Assembly: GCA_038214085.1 (NCBI GenBank)
Contig: JBBQSF010000045.1
Location: 1-21,729 of the forward strand
Direction: 5' to 3'
Length of the DNA stretch: 21,729 nucleotides
Origin: JBBQSF01 sp038214085
GTDB taxonomy: Bacteria > Bacteroidota > Bacteroidia > Bacteroidales > CG2-30-32-10
The notes below the pieces were generated by a model. The model was not told where the DNA came from and searched no databases. It was given only the letters and a program-made list of their open reading frames with translations. Made by a program: the position numbers and the translations under genes. Shown in pieces: positions 6,716-15,410 of this stretch. Numbering within the stretch: position 1 is the first letter of the stretch; the number at the start of each line of letters is the position of its first letter.

Positions 6716-9622
6716 TTATTTAAAGGAATAATTTATCACCGATTTGCCAAAGCCAACCACCAGATTTAATTCGGAATTATTGTGAAGACTTTCAATAAAA
6801 AATGAGGTATTCCCTCTGAGCGGAAAACCTTCTTTAATCAATCCATCTGGTGTAATGATATAAATTTTCTGAGCACTAACGCTATATGCTCCCACAATAG
6901 CCTTTTTTCCTGCTTTTTTCATGATTACAAGATCTGACGCTATTGGATAGGGAAAGTTAAGCGATGCAATAAGCGCATGTTTTTCATTGTAAACGACTAT
7001 TTTATTGCTGTCTAGAAAAATAAAATCTTTTGTGCCATCTGCATTAAAATCTTCATACAAAAACTGATGAGATGCGCTGAAATTACCTAAAACTGCGGTT
7101 TCCATTTTTCCTTTCTCATCAATAAAAATAAGCTTTCCCGAATAATCGGTTGTGAGCATGCACTTGCCTTTTGTTGATGGCATCTTGGCCATATAAATTT
7201 TCGAAAAAAACGATACTTTAACTGCTTCTTTAAGTTTAATTTTTTCAATTCCTTTACGATCCACAACAGTCATCAGTCCGTCCTTATCGGTAATTACAAT
7301 GCAATCACCTCCAGCAAAACTTATCACTTCCGGTTTTTTTATTATATCGCTTTTTGTATTTACCAAAGTCCACCCTGAGTTTAAAGTTCCTTTTTTTGTA
7401 TAATTATACAATTGTTTACCGCAGGGAATTAAAAAGCGATAATCATTGTTTCCACTGTAGTCGGCTACAGTCATTGCTGCTGTGGATGTTTTTTCGAATT
7501 TAATTGGAAATCCGGGTTCAGCAAACCCATCGCTGTCGATGATATAAAGGTACGACGGTGTATTGAAAACATATTGTTTTTTTCCTTTCACATTCATATT
7601 GATTTCTACCGGAACTGTCAAGGGAATTTCGCTGAACTGTAGTTTATGCAGAATGCTGCCTTTGTTGTCAATAATATAAAACTGATTTGACTGATCAAAA
7701 GCCACAATACTTTTACCGGAACCGTCAGTAGCATTCACGGATTGCGGACCGAATAACATTAGCGTATCAAGTTTAGCAGTCCATAATTGATTTGTTAAAG
7801 CTTCGGCCAATGCATTTATTGTAAGGCAGGCATTGTTATAAAAAAGTTTTCCGTCGCATTTTAGCTGAAAAGCCATTGCATCAAATTTTTCAAATATTTG
7901 CGGCTTTTCCAGTCTGGCATTTTGAATGTTTTTGTCCGAATAGCTGCTGAGGTATAATGAAGCTTTTGAAATATCAGTATAAATGAAAATATTGGATTCT
8001 TCTGAAATGTTTTTAGAGAACAAATTATAATTGCTGTTTTCAGAAAGTGTATTGTTGCTTTTATCTGCTTCGAGAAATTGTTTGAGCGATTTTGTTGAAT
8101 TGGAAAACACTACGTAATCGCCAACTATAGAATAATAATTACAGGAAACTTTTTGAAAAATATTTCCAAATAATGCCTGCAGTGCGCCAGTGCCTTTATA
8201 TTCGTATATGTTCTCAATTTCTTCAGTTTTAGTAACTGTAATTGTTTTTGCTGCCTGTTGCTTCTTTTTTTTGCCTTTCTTTTTGGGTTGAGTAACTTTC
8301 TGTTCTTGCTTAACAGAAATTTTCATCTTCTCAGGTTTTAGCAATGCCAAAGTTTTTTCCAGTTGAGAAGTTTTAAAAATGCCATAATAATTTGCTGCTG
8401 TATCATTTTTATCAGGAGCGGTAATTACCAATGCAAGTTCATTTCCTATACATGGTAAAAGCTGTTTTTCAATGTCGGTATCCGCAAGTGAATTCACAAC
8501 GCTTATGGATTTTTTACGTTGATCACTACTTTTTATTTTGTTGAGATACAATAGATAATTTTTATTCCATTGTTGAAAGTCGCTGAATCCGTAGCAAATC
8601 ATAAAAACTGTTGAAGCAGGAATTATTTTCTGAATGGTTGTTTCGTGCGGCAGTTGTCCTTTAAAGGTGCTCAAAAAATCGTTGCCAATTGTGTCGTTGA
8701 AGCATGAGTATCCATTAAAGAGCAAAAGTTGTTCTTTTAATGTTAAATCAAGAGCCGACCATTGTGCAAAAGTATTGAGTTTCAAAATCTCATTCTGTGA
8801 GCCTTTATCGGTAAGCTGCGCAAGAAGTTGCGCAAAATTATTGTGATTGATGTAGATATTTGCACTTACGTTTTTGCCTGATGTTTGGTAAACATTTTTA
8901 AATGATTGTAAATCTGAAATTGATTTGCTGGAATTAACCTGCTTTATTGACTTTTCAATCAGATCGGTATCGGTACTTCCAATAAATAAACCGCCGGTTA
9001 AATAATAAAAAAATGAAGAAGTTCCTTTTTTACCAAGCAATTCATAAATGGAAAAATGTTCAAAATTACGTGAACTGATGGTTCCCGATTTTCCATAATT
9101 ACTAACAATATTTTCTGTCTCTTTTTTATTTATTTCAGAAGGAATTGCTCCAACAAACAAACATGATGTTCCCGATTTATTGTTGTTATGAAATGAAATA
9201 TATAAAGGGTTTTTATTTAACGATTCGCTTAGTGATATGTTCGTGTTTACAAGTGAATCAATAAAAATAGCATTGCGGTTGATGTTGGAAAAAAAATCAA
9301 ACTGAATAAGTTGCTGCCATATCGCTGAATTTTCGGAGCAAGAAGCCCAGAACTCTAATGGCTTTTTTATTTCAATAATCATTCCTGCATTTTCAGGAAT
9401 GGCTTTAAAAGCATTAATTTTCCTGCTTCCGCCCGGTAAGGATATCAGGATTACAATAAGAAAAACAAAAATACCAAGTCCCAATATCGAAAAAAAAATG
9501 GTTTTCCGGTGAAGCGTTTGTAGCTTTTGTAGAATGTAACTCAGTTTGCTGCTTGCTGAACTGATTATTTTTTTTATTTGCAAGTGCTTGTTTTTTATGT
9601 ATTGTTCAAAAATAGAAATCAA
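6716..9622 (-). CDS. Membrane-anchored protein with predicted C-terminal beta-propeller
   Basis: I do not recognise this 968-residue protein with certainty. After about 40 cytoplasmic residues comes one transmembrane segment (about 41-62), so the bulk is probably periplasmic. The region after it (FKAIPENAG onward) resembles DUF3352-type proteins of unknown function, a tentative match. A very Lys-rich linker lies near residues 435-460. From about 615 to the end I count seven full repeats and one partial one, each with a hydrophobic strand, a Y-I-I-D-x-x-G-like turn and often GFP (for example IIDSDG, FIDEKG, IITPDG). This fits a WD40/PQQ-like propeller. The start is TTG: an in-frame stop lies two codons upstream and no Met occurs before the transmembrane segment. 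A TTG at codon 14 is an alternative. It is transcribed divergently from the OstA-like gene. Confidence 0.7.
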   Translation of the reverse strand: MISIFEQYIKNKHLQIKKIISSASSKLSYILQKLQTLHRKTIFFSILGLGIFVFLIVILISLPGGSRKINAFKAIPENAGMIIEIKKPLEFWASCSENSAIWQQLIQFDFFSNINRNAIFIDSLVNTNISLSESLNKNPLYISFHNNNKSGTSCLFVGAIPSEINKKETENIVSNYGKSGTISSRNFEHFSIYELLGKKGTSSFFYYLTGGLFIGSTDTDLIEKSIKQVNSSKSISDLQSFKNVYQTSGKNVSANIYINHNNFAQLLAQLTDKGSQNEILKLNTFAQWSALDLTLKEQLLLFNGYSCFNDTIGNDFLSTFKGQLPHETTIQKIIPASTVFMICYGFSDFQQWNKNYLLYLNKIKSSDQRKKSISVVNSLADTDIEKQLLPCIGNELALVITAPDKNDTAANYYGIFKTSQLEKTLALLKPEKMKISVKQEQKVTQPKKKGKKKKQQAAKTITVTKTEEIENIYEYKGTGALQALFGNIFQKVSCNYYSIVGDYVVFSNSTKSLKQFLEADKSNNTLSENSNYNLFSKNISEESNIFIYTDISKASLYLSSYSDKNIQNARLEKPQIFEKFDAMAFQLKCDGKLFYNNACLTINALAEALTNQLWTAKLDTLMLFGPQSVNATDGSGKSIVAFDQSNQFYIIDNKGSILHKLQFSEIPLTVPVEINMNVKGKKQYVFNTPSYLYIIDSDGFAEPGFPIKFEKTSTAAMTVADYSGNNDYRFLIPCGKQLYNYTKKGTLNSGWTLVNTKSDIIKKPEVISFAGGDCIVITDKDGLMTVVDRKGIEKIKLKEAVKVSFFSKIYMAKMPSTKGKCMLTTDYSGKLIFIDEKGKMETAVLGNFSASHQFLYEDFNADGTKDFIFLDSNKIVVYNEKHALIASLNFPYPIASDLVIMKKAGKKAIVGAYSVSAQKIYIITPDGLIKEGFPLRGNTSFFIESLHNNSELNLVVGFGKSVINYSFK

Positions 9623-9674
9623 TTTTCAGACATTCATGAGTTTTTAATAGTTTTTTGAACAATGCAATGTGCAT
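9606..9674 (-). CDS. Possible 22-residue leader ORF upstream of the propeller protein
   Basis: A 22-codon frame starts with ATG at 9674, nine bases after AGGAG (9688 to 9684), the clearest Shine-Dalgarno-like sequence I found in the window. Its product begins MHIALFKKLL. It ends at 9606, overlapping the TTG start of the 968-residue gene by 17 bases in another frame, an arrangement that could couple translation. Chance is the main alternative: Bacteroidota rarely use Shine-Dalgarno sequences and the peptide is anonymous. Confidence 0.2.
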   Translation of the reverse strand: MHIALFKKLLKTHECLKIDFYF

Positions 9675-9770
9675 AAGTATTCTCTCCTGATAAATCGGAT
9701 TAAAATTAATACTAAAAATATAGACTGAAAAATTAGGATTTTTTTAGAACGCTTCAATCTATCAATTGAG

Positions 9771-9778
9771 TATTTTTG
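9771..9778 (+). promoter_or_regulatory. Candidate -7 element before the OstA-like gene
   Basis: TATTTTTG is an exact TAnnTTTG match. No good -33 TTTG is seen upstream. Its last three bases are the TTG that forms the most upstream possible start of the OstA-like gene. If the element is real, transcription begins near 9785 and that TTG cannot be used. Confidence 0.4.
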
Positions 9779-11341
9779 CAAAAACACAAATTGTTGTTGA
9801 AACACAAATTACATAATATTATTTTTTTGTTTGGCTTGTGCTTTCTGGCTCTAGAGCCTATTGTGGCGCAAAAAGGTACAAAAATAGATTTGATTAATGC
9901 CAATACTCTTGAGTTTGACAAAAAGATAGGAGAGAATGTAAAGCGACTTATTGGAAATGTAATTATGCAGCACAACAGCACCATGCTTTATTGCGATAGT
10001 GCGTATTTATATTCCGAAGGAAACAATGTGGATGCATACGGAAACGTAAGAATTAACACAGGATCTGTAACTATTAAAGGCGATGTTTTGCAATACGAAG
10101 GCAATACAAAAATTGCCCAACTTCATAAAAATGTATCCATGAATGATGGAACAATGACTTTAACAACCGACCACCTTACATTTAATCTGAATTCCAATAT
10201 TGGCAATTATTCAACAGGCGGGAAAATTGTGAGTCCCGAAAATACGCTTACAAGTGTTATAGGATATTATTATGCAAACGATAAGAATTTTTTCTTCCGC
10301 AAAAATGTAGTGCTTGTAAATCCGCAATATACCATGAATTGCGACACACTGAAATACAATACCGAAAGTGATATTTCATATTTTATCGGACCTACCACTA
10401 TTGTGAGCAAAGAAAATAAAATATACTGCGAGAATGGTTGGTACGATTCCAAAAAAGATATTGCTCAGTTCAATAAAAATGCAGTTTACTCAAACAAGGA
10501 GCAAACAATACAGGGAGATAGTCTTTATTACGACAGAGTGAAAGGCCTTGGAAAAGCATTTAATAATATTACTATTACCGACTCGTTGCAGGATATTAAT
10601 ATTCAAGGAAATTACGCACTCTACAAGGAAAAAGAAGGAACAACCTTGATGACCGATCAGGCAGTTCTCATCCAAAAGATTGAATCAGATACATTGTTCC
10701 TTCATGCCGACACCTTGTATGCCATGTTTGACAGTACACGCACAGGTAAGTTAATGTATGCCTATCATAAAGCAAAATTTTTTAAAAATGATTTACAGGG
10801 GCTTGCTGATTCTTTGGTTTATAATTTTAAAGATTCAGTGATTTTTATGTTTAAAAATCCAGTACTGTGGACTGACAAAAACCAGCTTACTGCAGATACC
10901 ATTTCTATTTTGATGAAAAATAAAAAAATAGATAAAATGAATCTGTATTCATCTTCCTTTGTAATATCGCAGGACGATTCCATAAGATTCAATCAGATTA
11001 AAGGAAAAAATCTTACCGGTTTGTTTGCCAATAATGAGTTAACACAAATTCTTGTGAATGGCAATGGCGAAACAGTTTACTATGTGCGCGATGGCGAAAA
11101 ACTCATTATTGGTGTTAACATTGCCCATTCAGATAGTTTGAGAATTTTTGTTGAAAAGAATGAAATTCAAACCATCACTTTCATCACAAGGCCTGAGGCA
11201 ACATTATTTCCGGAAAAGGATCTGTCCTCGAAAGATACAATTTTGAAAAACTTCCGCTGGGAAAAAAAGAAAAGACCAGCAAACAAGCAAGATATTTTTT
11301 TGTGGGATACTGATTCCGAAGAGAAAAAACTAAAAAATTAA
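9776..11341 (+). CDS. OstA/LptA-like lipopolysaccharide transport protein
   Basis: This is a periplasmic OstA-like protein of the Bacteroidota type, up to 521 residues. OstA/LptA proteins form beta-jelly-roll bridges that carry lipopolysaccharide from the inner membrane to LptD. After the signal peptide (hydrophobic stretch, then PIVAQKG) come repeated short beta units typical of the fold: L-x-F-D, C-D-S-A-Y-L-Y, V-D-A-Y-G-N-V, L-Q-Y-E-G-N-T, Y-C-E-N-G-W-Y. It is much longer than E. coli LptA (about 185 residues), with room for several stacked repeats and a basic C-terminal tail. The given start is the longest frame, a TTG inside a promoter-like element. TTG at 9797 gives MKHKLHN plus a better signal peptide (514 residues) and is preferred. 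The stop overlaps that of the convergent kinase gene by four bases. Confidence 0.85.
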   Translation: MQKHKLLLKHKLHNIIFLFGLCFLALEPIVAQKGTKIDLINANTLEFDKKIGENVKRLIGNVIMQHNSTMLYCDSAYLYSEGNNVDAYGNVRINTGSVTIKGDVLQYEGNTKIAQLHKNVSMNDGTMTLTTDHLTFNLNSNIGNYSTGGKIVSPENTLTSVIGYYYANDKNFFFRKNVVLVNPQYTMNCDTLKYNTESDISYFIGPTTIVSKENKIYCENGWYDSKKDIAQFNKNAVYSNKEQTIQGDSLYYDRVKGLGKAFNNITITDSLQDINIQGNYALYKEKEGTTLMTDQAVLIQKIESDTLFLHADTLYAMFDSTRTGKLMYAYHKAKFFKNDLQGLADSLVYNFKDSVIFMFKNPVLWTDKNQLTADTISILMKNKKIDKMNLYSSSFVISQDDSIRFNQIKGKNLTGLFANNELTQILVNGNGETVYYVRDGEKLIIGVNIAHSDSLRIFVEKNEIQTITFITRPEATLFPEKDLSSKDTILKNFRWEKKKRPANKQDIFLWDTDSEEKKLKN

Positions 11342-13353
11342 GCTTTAAAAAATTTACATGTAAAGTAAAAAACTGCACCCGGAAACTCCTGGTATGGTGA
11401 AATTTCGGAAGGACTTTCCACCCATATTTTTCCGCCCATTAATTCTGTTAATTGTTTAGCAATTGTGGTTCCCAAACCAGTTCCGCCGTATTTGGTAGTA
11501 CTTGAATTGTCAACTTGTGTAAAAGAAAGAAAAATAGATTGTAATGATTCTTTTGGTATTCCTATTCCTGTATCAGCAACAGAAAAGAGCAGTAAGATTT
11601 CCTCATTATTAATTGAATGTTTTTTTACATTTATTATAATTTCACCTTTTTCGGTAAATTTCAATGCGTTGCTGAGAAGATTATTTAATATCTGCTGTAG
11701 TCGGACAGGATCACCAATAAAGGTGTGGCTTAAATCGGGAGATATATTTACAGCTAATTTCAAATTTTTCTGTCGCGCCAAAAAAGAGTACTGTTCTCCA
11801 AGACTGCGCATTAAAGCAAACAAATCAAAAGGAACTTTTTCAATTGAAAGTTTTCCTGCTTCAATTTTCGAAAAGTCTAAAATATCATTAATAATATGAA
11901 GCATTGTTTCTGCCGAGTACTGCAATAAACTCAGCAGTTCTTTTTGTTCGTCGTCAAGCTTTGTATTCGAAAATAAATCAGTAACACCAACAATACCGTT
12001 CATAGGAGTTCGAATTTCGTGACTCATATTGGCAATAAATTCCGATTTTGCCTTGTTGGCCGACTGCTGTGCTCTGATTGCTTTTTCAATTTCCGAAATA
12101 TTATAGAGCGTTACAATATCAAAATTATCATCTTCAAGAACTATTGAAACCGATGAAGTAAGTAGTGTTACTTCTTCATTTTTTTTATTTATAAATGATG
12201 ATTTTATATTTGATTTTCCTTTTGCGGAGTTAATAATTGAAACAATTTCTTTACTAAAACAAGAAGCATATTTTTCGCCGAGAACTTTTTCTTTAGTTTT
12301 CAGGTTTAGCATTTTACTTGCAGTTTGATTTATTTTCCTGAGAATTTTATTGTCGTCAATAATGAGAATTCCGGCAGGTACATTTTCAATAACTTTATTA
12401 AGCGTCTGAAGCGATTGTATTACTTGCGTTTCCGACTTATATTGATGCCTGATCAGAATGATAAATGTAAGTACGATTAAACCGATAATCAAAAATGTGG
12501 AAGTTAATAGTATTATTAATTTATTTCTAACCGGAGTAAGCAATTCCGATTTGTCGGCACTGAATATCAGACCAAATCTATTATTTAATATATCTACAGG
12601 ATAATAAGTGGTTATAAGTTCGATAGGCTCTTGGTTAAAGATTATTGAATTTTCGATAAATCCTTCGTAGCCTGAATTGATATCACTGAGAATTTTACTC
12701 TTTTCGGTAATTTTTAAAATGGTATCACCTGAAATATCTTTTTCCGAATAACGGGTTTTTAAGATATATCCATCGCTGTTGATTAAAAACTGCCAAGAGT
12801 TTTTTCCAATGTAAAAATTGCTGAATTCTTTATCAAAATAATTCTGAATTGAAACGGATATTGAAATGTTTCCTTCTATTCCGCCTTTCTCATTATAAAC
12901 TGGAATGTTGTATTTGTACTTAAAATTATCAACAATAACTCTTGGCTTTGATACAACATTTCGTGTGCTACTGTTCGAAACACTTATGATTTTAAAATAA
13001 TTATATGAGTCCTTGTTGATGATAAGCATATTTCCACTGATGTCGAAAACCCTTACTGAAGATATAAAATTATCATATTTCATATACAACCTTTTAATAC
13101 GATCGAGTAATTGATTGTTTTCAGTGGATATAATATCAGCATGGGGCTCGCTGCCGAATTTTGCCAGATAACCAACATCGTCAATAAAATCAAGATAATA
13201 CTCTTCAATTTTATTTCCACAAATGTTTATTTGTTTTGAAATAATTATCTTTTGTTCAGTGATCTGCTGCCTCTGAAGGCTGATAAAAAAATAAATACAA
13301 ACTGCTATCAGCAGAGTTAGTGTAAATCCAGATATGATTTGAATACGTTTCAT
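11338..13353 (-). CDS. Cache-PAS sensor histidine kinase without receiver domain
   Basis: This 671-residue inner-membrane kinase has a transmembrane segment at about 6-25, a Cache-like extracytoplasmic region (about 30-270, with W-x-F-L-I-N-S-D-G-Y-I-L), a second transmembrane segment (about 279-301), and a PAS domain (about 315-425, V-P-A-G-I-L-I-I-D-D). The phosphoacceptor box MSHEIRTPMNGIVG follows, with H445. The ATPase domain has its N-box (LSNALKF, N562), DTGIGIP (D594) and G2 GGTGLGTTI. All catalytic motifs are intact. The kinase core resembles BarA/hybrid enzymes, but the protein ends right after the ATPase domain, so it needs a separate receiver or Hpt partner, none being in the window. 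Its start overlaps the stop of the Cache lipoprotein gene by one base (TAATG), indicating translational coupling. It is the last gene of the amidase-mlaD unit. The signal sensed is unknown. Confidence 0.92.
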   Translation of the reverse strand: MKRIQIISGFTLTLLIAVCIYFFISLQRQQITEQKIIISKQINICGNKIEEYYLDFIDDVGYLAKFGSEPHADIISTENNQLLDRIKRLYMKYDNFISSVRVFDISGNMLIINKDSYNYFKIISVSNSSTRNVVSKPRVIVDNFKYKYNIPVYNEKGGIEGNISISVSIQNYFDKEFSNFYIGKNSWQFLINSDGYILKTRYSEKDISGDTILKITEKSKILSDINSGYEGFIENSIIFNQEPIELITTYYPVDILNNRFGLIFSADKSELLTPVRNKLIILLTSTFLIIGLIVLTFIILIRHQYKSETQVIQSLQTLNKVIENVPAGILIIDDNKILRKINQTASKMLNLKTKEKVLGEKYASCFSKEIVSIINSAKGKSNIKSSFINKKNEEVTLLTSSVSIVLEDDNFDIVTLYNISEIEKAIRAQQSANKAKSEFIANMSHEIRTPMNGIVGVTDLFSNTKLDDEQKELLSLLQYSAETMLHIINDILDFSKIEAGKLSIEKVPFDLFALMRSLGEQYSFLARQKNLKLAVNISPDLSHTFIGDPVRLQQILNNLLSNALKFTEKGEIIINVKKHSINNEEILLLFSVADTGIGIPKESLQSIFLSFTQVDNSSTTKYGGTGLGTTIAKQLTELMGGKIWVESPSEISPYQEFPGAVFYFTCKFFKA

Positions 13354-14381
13354 TATTCCGAAAAAATCAGTTTAACCAAATACCAGGAAAATCCAGGAAC
13401 ACACTCAGCTAACAGTGTATATTTTTTAGAATTTACATTGCAGGTTGATGATGTTTTACCTTCGATAAGGATTTCATCAAAAGCATGAGCAATTGATTTG
13501 TTCCGATTTTTCCGAACATTGAATCTTGCAGGAAAATACTCATCTTCTTCAACAGGTTTCAAATATTTGTATCCATTAATTTTGGGCAGCGACAGTATGC
13601 TTGAAATGTCCTTATTACAAAAAATGATTGAGCCAGAAGTGTCAACCAAAATAACCTCACTTGTGTCGGGAATAAAATATTTTTCAGTTATACTTCGCAG
13701 GGTAATGTCAATACCAATTACACCTTGCATTATTGAATTGTTGTATACAGGAGCAACAAGAGAATTTACCCAGCCTCTGCCTGCTGGATCTGCATAAGGA
13801 GCACTTATAAAAACAAGTTCCTTTTTTTTATTATGCAATTTATCGGCTGAATAATAAAAGTTGAATGAAGTGATATCCGATCCTGCCCTGAACTGGCTGG
13901 CAAGGTCACTGTAAGGATACATTCTGATTATTGAATGTTTTTCAAGGTAATAAACTTGAGCTGCCAAAGGATAATGTTGTTGTATAATTGACTTGAACGC
14001 AGAATCCAGTGGCTCTGTTTTTCTAATAATATCATATATTTCAGTATCTGTTTTTTTTAACCTTGTGGCATATATCGCTGATTTTCCGTCGTCCGTTACT
14101 TTATAAAGCGTTTCTTTTTCAATATTGTAAAACAGTTTTGGCGCAGTACTGTTCGGTGTTGAAATATTTTCATTATTATATAATGATTCAGTATAGGTAA
14201 CAACTTTTTTTATCTCAGCTTGTAATTGCAATAAATCCGAAGAAATTATATCTGCTTTTTGTTTGAGAATACTGCTGTAATCACTAAATTTCTTTTGTTT
14301 TGAATTATTGCATGTGCAAAATAATATGCAGCAGGTTAGTACAGCTCCCATTAAACAAATAAAGGGCTGTTTGCATTGCAT
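13353..14381 (-). CDS. Cache-domain putative lipoprotein, partner of the kinase
   Basis: This 342-residue exported protein carries a PDC/Cache sensor domain (about 35-255). The signature is clear: R-M-Y-P-Y, later APYADPAGRGW, then APVYNN and GVIGIDITL, as in ligand-binding Cache domains of receptors. The N-terminus is a short hydrophobic stretch with several cysteines (C17, C18, C22, C24). C24 is the likeliest acylated residue, but the preceding Thr is atypical, so lipidation is probable rather than certain. There is no second transmembrane segment or cytoplasmic domain, so it cannot signal alone. It starts two bases after the mlaD stop and overlaps the kinase start by one base. I infer an accessory ligand-binding subunit for the kinase, which has its own Cache-like region. 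The start is ATG; M11 is a possible alternative. Confidence 0.8.
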   Translation of the reverse strand: MQCKQPFICLMGAVLTCCILFCTCNNSKQKKFSDYSSILKQKADIISSDLLQLQAEIKKVVTYTESLYNNENISTPNSTAPKLFYNIEKETLYKVTDDGKSAIYATRLKKTDTEIYDIIRKTEPLDSAFKSIIQQHYPLAAQVYYLEKHSIIRMYPYSDLASQFRAGSDITSFNFYYSADKLHNKKKELVFISAPYADPAGRGWVNSLVAPVYNNSIMQGVIGIDITLRSITEKYFIPDTSEVILVDTSGSIIFCNKDISSILSLPKINGYKYLKPVEEDEYFPARFNVRKNRNKSIAHAFDEILIEGKTSSTCNVNSKKYTLLAECVPGFSWYLVKLIFSE

Positions 14382-14383
14382 AT

Positions 14384-15379
14384 TTATTTTTTATAGGATG
14401 ATTCGGTTTTGCTTTTTGTCTTATTGGGATTTTTCCCAAAAACTGAAAAAGAAACATACCTGTTGGGATTCAACCTCATATCTTCTATTAAAAGGGTAAG
14501 TTCCTTTGATGAACTTTCTATATTTTTATACAATGAGTCATTGTTCAACAACAATCCCATTGAACCTTTACCGGAGTTAATTTTTTCGGTGATTTCCGAA
14601 ACATCTTTTAATGCTTTGTTTGCATTGTTTATGGTTGTTGCAATCTTAGCTTTAGAAAGAGTATCACTCAGCGTGGAGAAATTATTGATAATGTTAGTGA
14701 GTTTGGCATTGTTGTTTTTGAAGTTGCCCGTAATTGATTCAACATTTGCAAAAATATTTCCTAAGCGAACCCGTTGGGTTGATACCAAAGTGTCGAGATT
14801 GAATGTGGTGCTTTCCAGGTTCTGTATCGTGTTTTTAATGCTTTCAAAACTTTTTTTGAGATTTTCGCGGGTATCCTCATTAAATACAAATTGAATTACA
14901 GCCAGTACTGAATCTATGGAGAGCATGAGATCTTCTGCTTTTCGCTTTAGGGGAAGCATTTGAACACTTACTTCTTCCGAAACAGATAATGCCATTTTTG
15001 ATGTCAATGTGTCGCCACTTTCCGCCTGAACTTTACTATCGCCCAATACAAGTTCAATAGCTTTTGACCCCATCAGGTTAGAACTGAAAATTTTAGCAAT
15101 GGAATTTTTAGGAATAAGGATATTGTTTTCAACCAAAATTTCAACACACATTCTGCCTTTCGAATCAATAAACTTAATTTTACTAACCGATCCTACCTTG
15201 TATCCGTTAATAATTACTTCGTTTGATTCAACCAGGCCATTCACCTGATCATAAACAGCATAAAACACTCTTGAACTGTTAAAGAAATTTCTTCCTTTTA
15301 AAAAGTTCATTCCCCAATAAAGGAATGCGAGTGTAAATACGACTAATGCGCCAACTTTAACTTCTCTTTTTATTTTCAA
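14384..15379 (-). CDS. mlaD: MlaD-family (MCE domain) phospholipid-trafficking protein
   Basis: This 331-residue protein has one N-terminal transmembrane helix (about 8-26) followed by a single MCE domain (about 37-114, with V-N-G-L-x-x-x-x-x-V-x-I-N-G-Y-K-V-G-x-V and SNLMGSKAIEL). A long helical, Asn/Ser/Lys-rich tail follows (about 120-300), and then a conserved-looking Bacteroidota ending, LNPNRYVSFSVFG. MCE proteins form hexamers that work with an ABC transporter (MlaEF) to move phospholipids between the inner and outer membranes. No mlaE or mlaF is in the window, so the transporter must be encoded elsewhere. It lies 31 bp after the amidase and 2 bp before the Cache gene, in one minus-strand unit. 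ATG start. Confidence 0.9.
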   Translation of the reverse strand: MKIKREVKVGALVVFTLAFLYWGMNFLKGRNFFNSSRVFYAVYDQVNGLVESNEVIINGYKVGSVSKIKFIDSKGRMCVEILVENNILIPKNSIAKIFSSNLMGSKAIELVLGDSKVQAESGDTLTSKMALSVSEEVSVQMLPLKRKAEDLMLSIDSVLAVIQFVFNEDTRENLKKSFESIKNTIQNLESTTFNLDTLVSTQRVRLGNIFANVESITGNFKNNNAKLTNIINNFSTLSDTLSKAKIATTINNANKALKDVSEITEKINSGKGSMGLLLNNDSLYKNIESSSKELTLLIEDMRLNPNRYVSFSVFGKNPNKTKSKTESSYKK

Positions 15380-15402
15380 TGGTATTCTAATAAAAATTTG
15401 TA

Positions 15403-15410
15403 CAAAGCTA
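15403..15410 (-). promoter_or_regulatory. Possible internal -7 element before mlaD
   Basis: On the minus strand TAGCTTTG matches TAnnTTTG exactly and sits directly after the amidase stop codon, with a predicted leader of about 17 nt to the mlaD ATG. A TTG lies only 15 bp upstream, a poor -33 spacing. Part of the unit may be transcribed independently of the amidase; weak evidence. Confidence 0.25.

Noticed and set aside
11465..11899. 144-residue plus-strand frame
   Set aside because: It lies antisense to the conserved ATPase region of the histidine kinase.
11338..13353. Hybrid histidine kinase missing its receiver by frameshift
   Set aside because: The protein ends cleanly after the ATPase domain and the DNA downstream on the minus strand is the opposite strand of the OstA-like gene, with no receiver-like sequence.
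14409..14894. 161-residue plus-strand frame, hydrophobic
   Set aside because: It is the antisense of the helical tail of the MlaD-family protein; its Leu/Ser/Phe richness comes from the Lys/Glu/Asn codons on the other strand.
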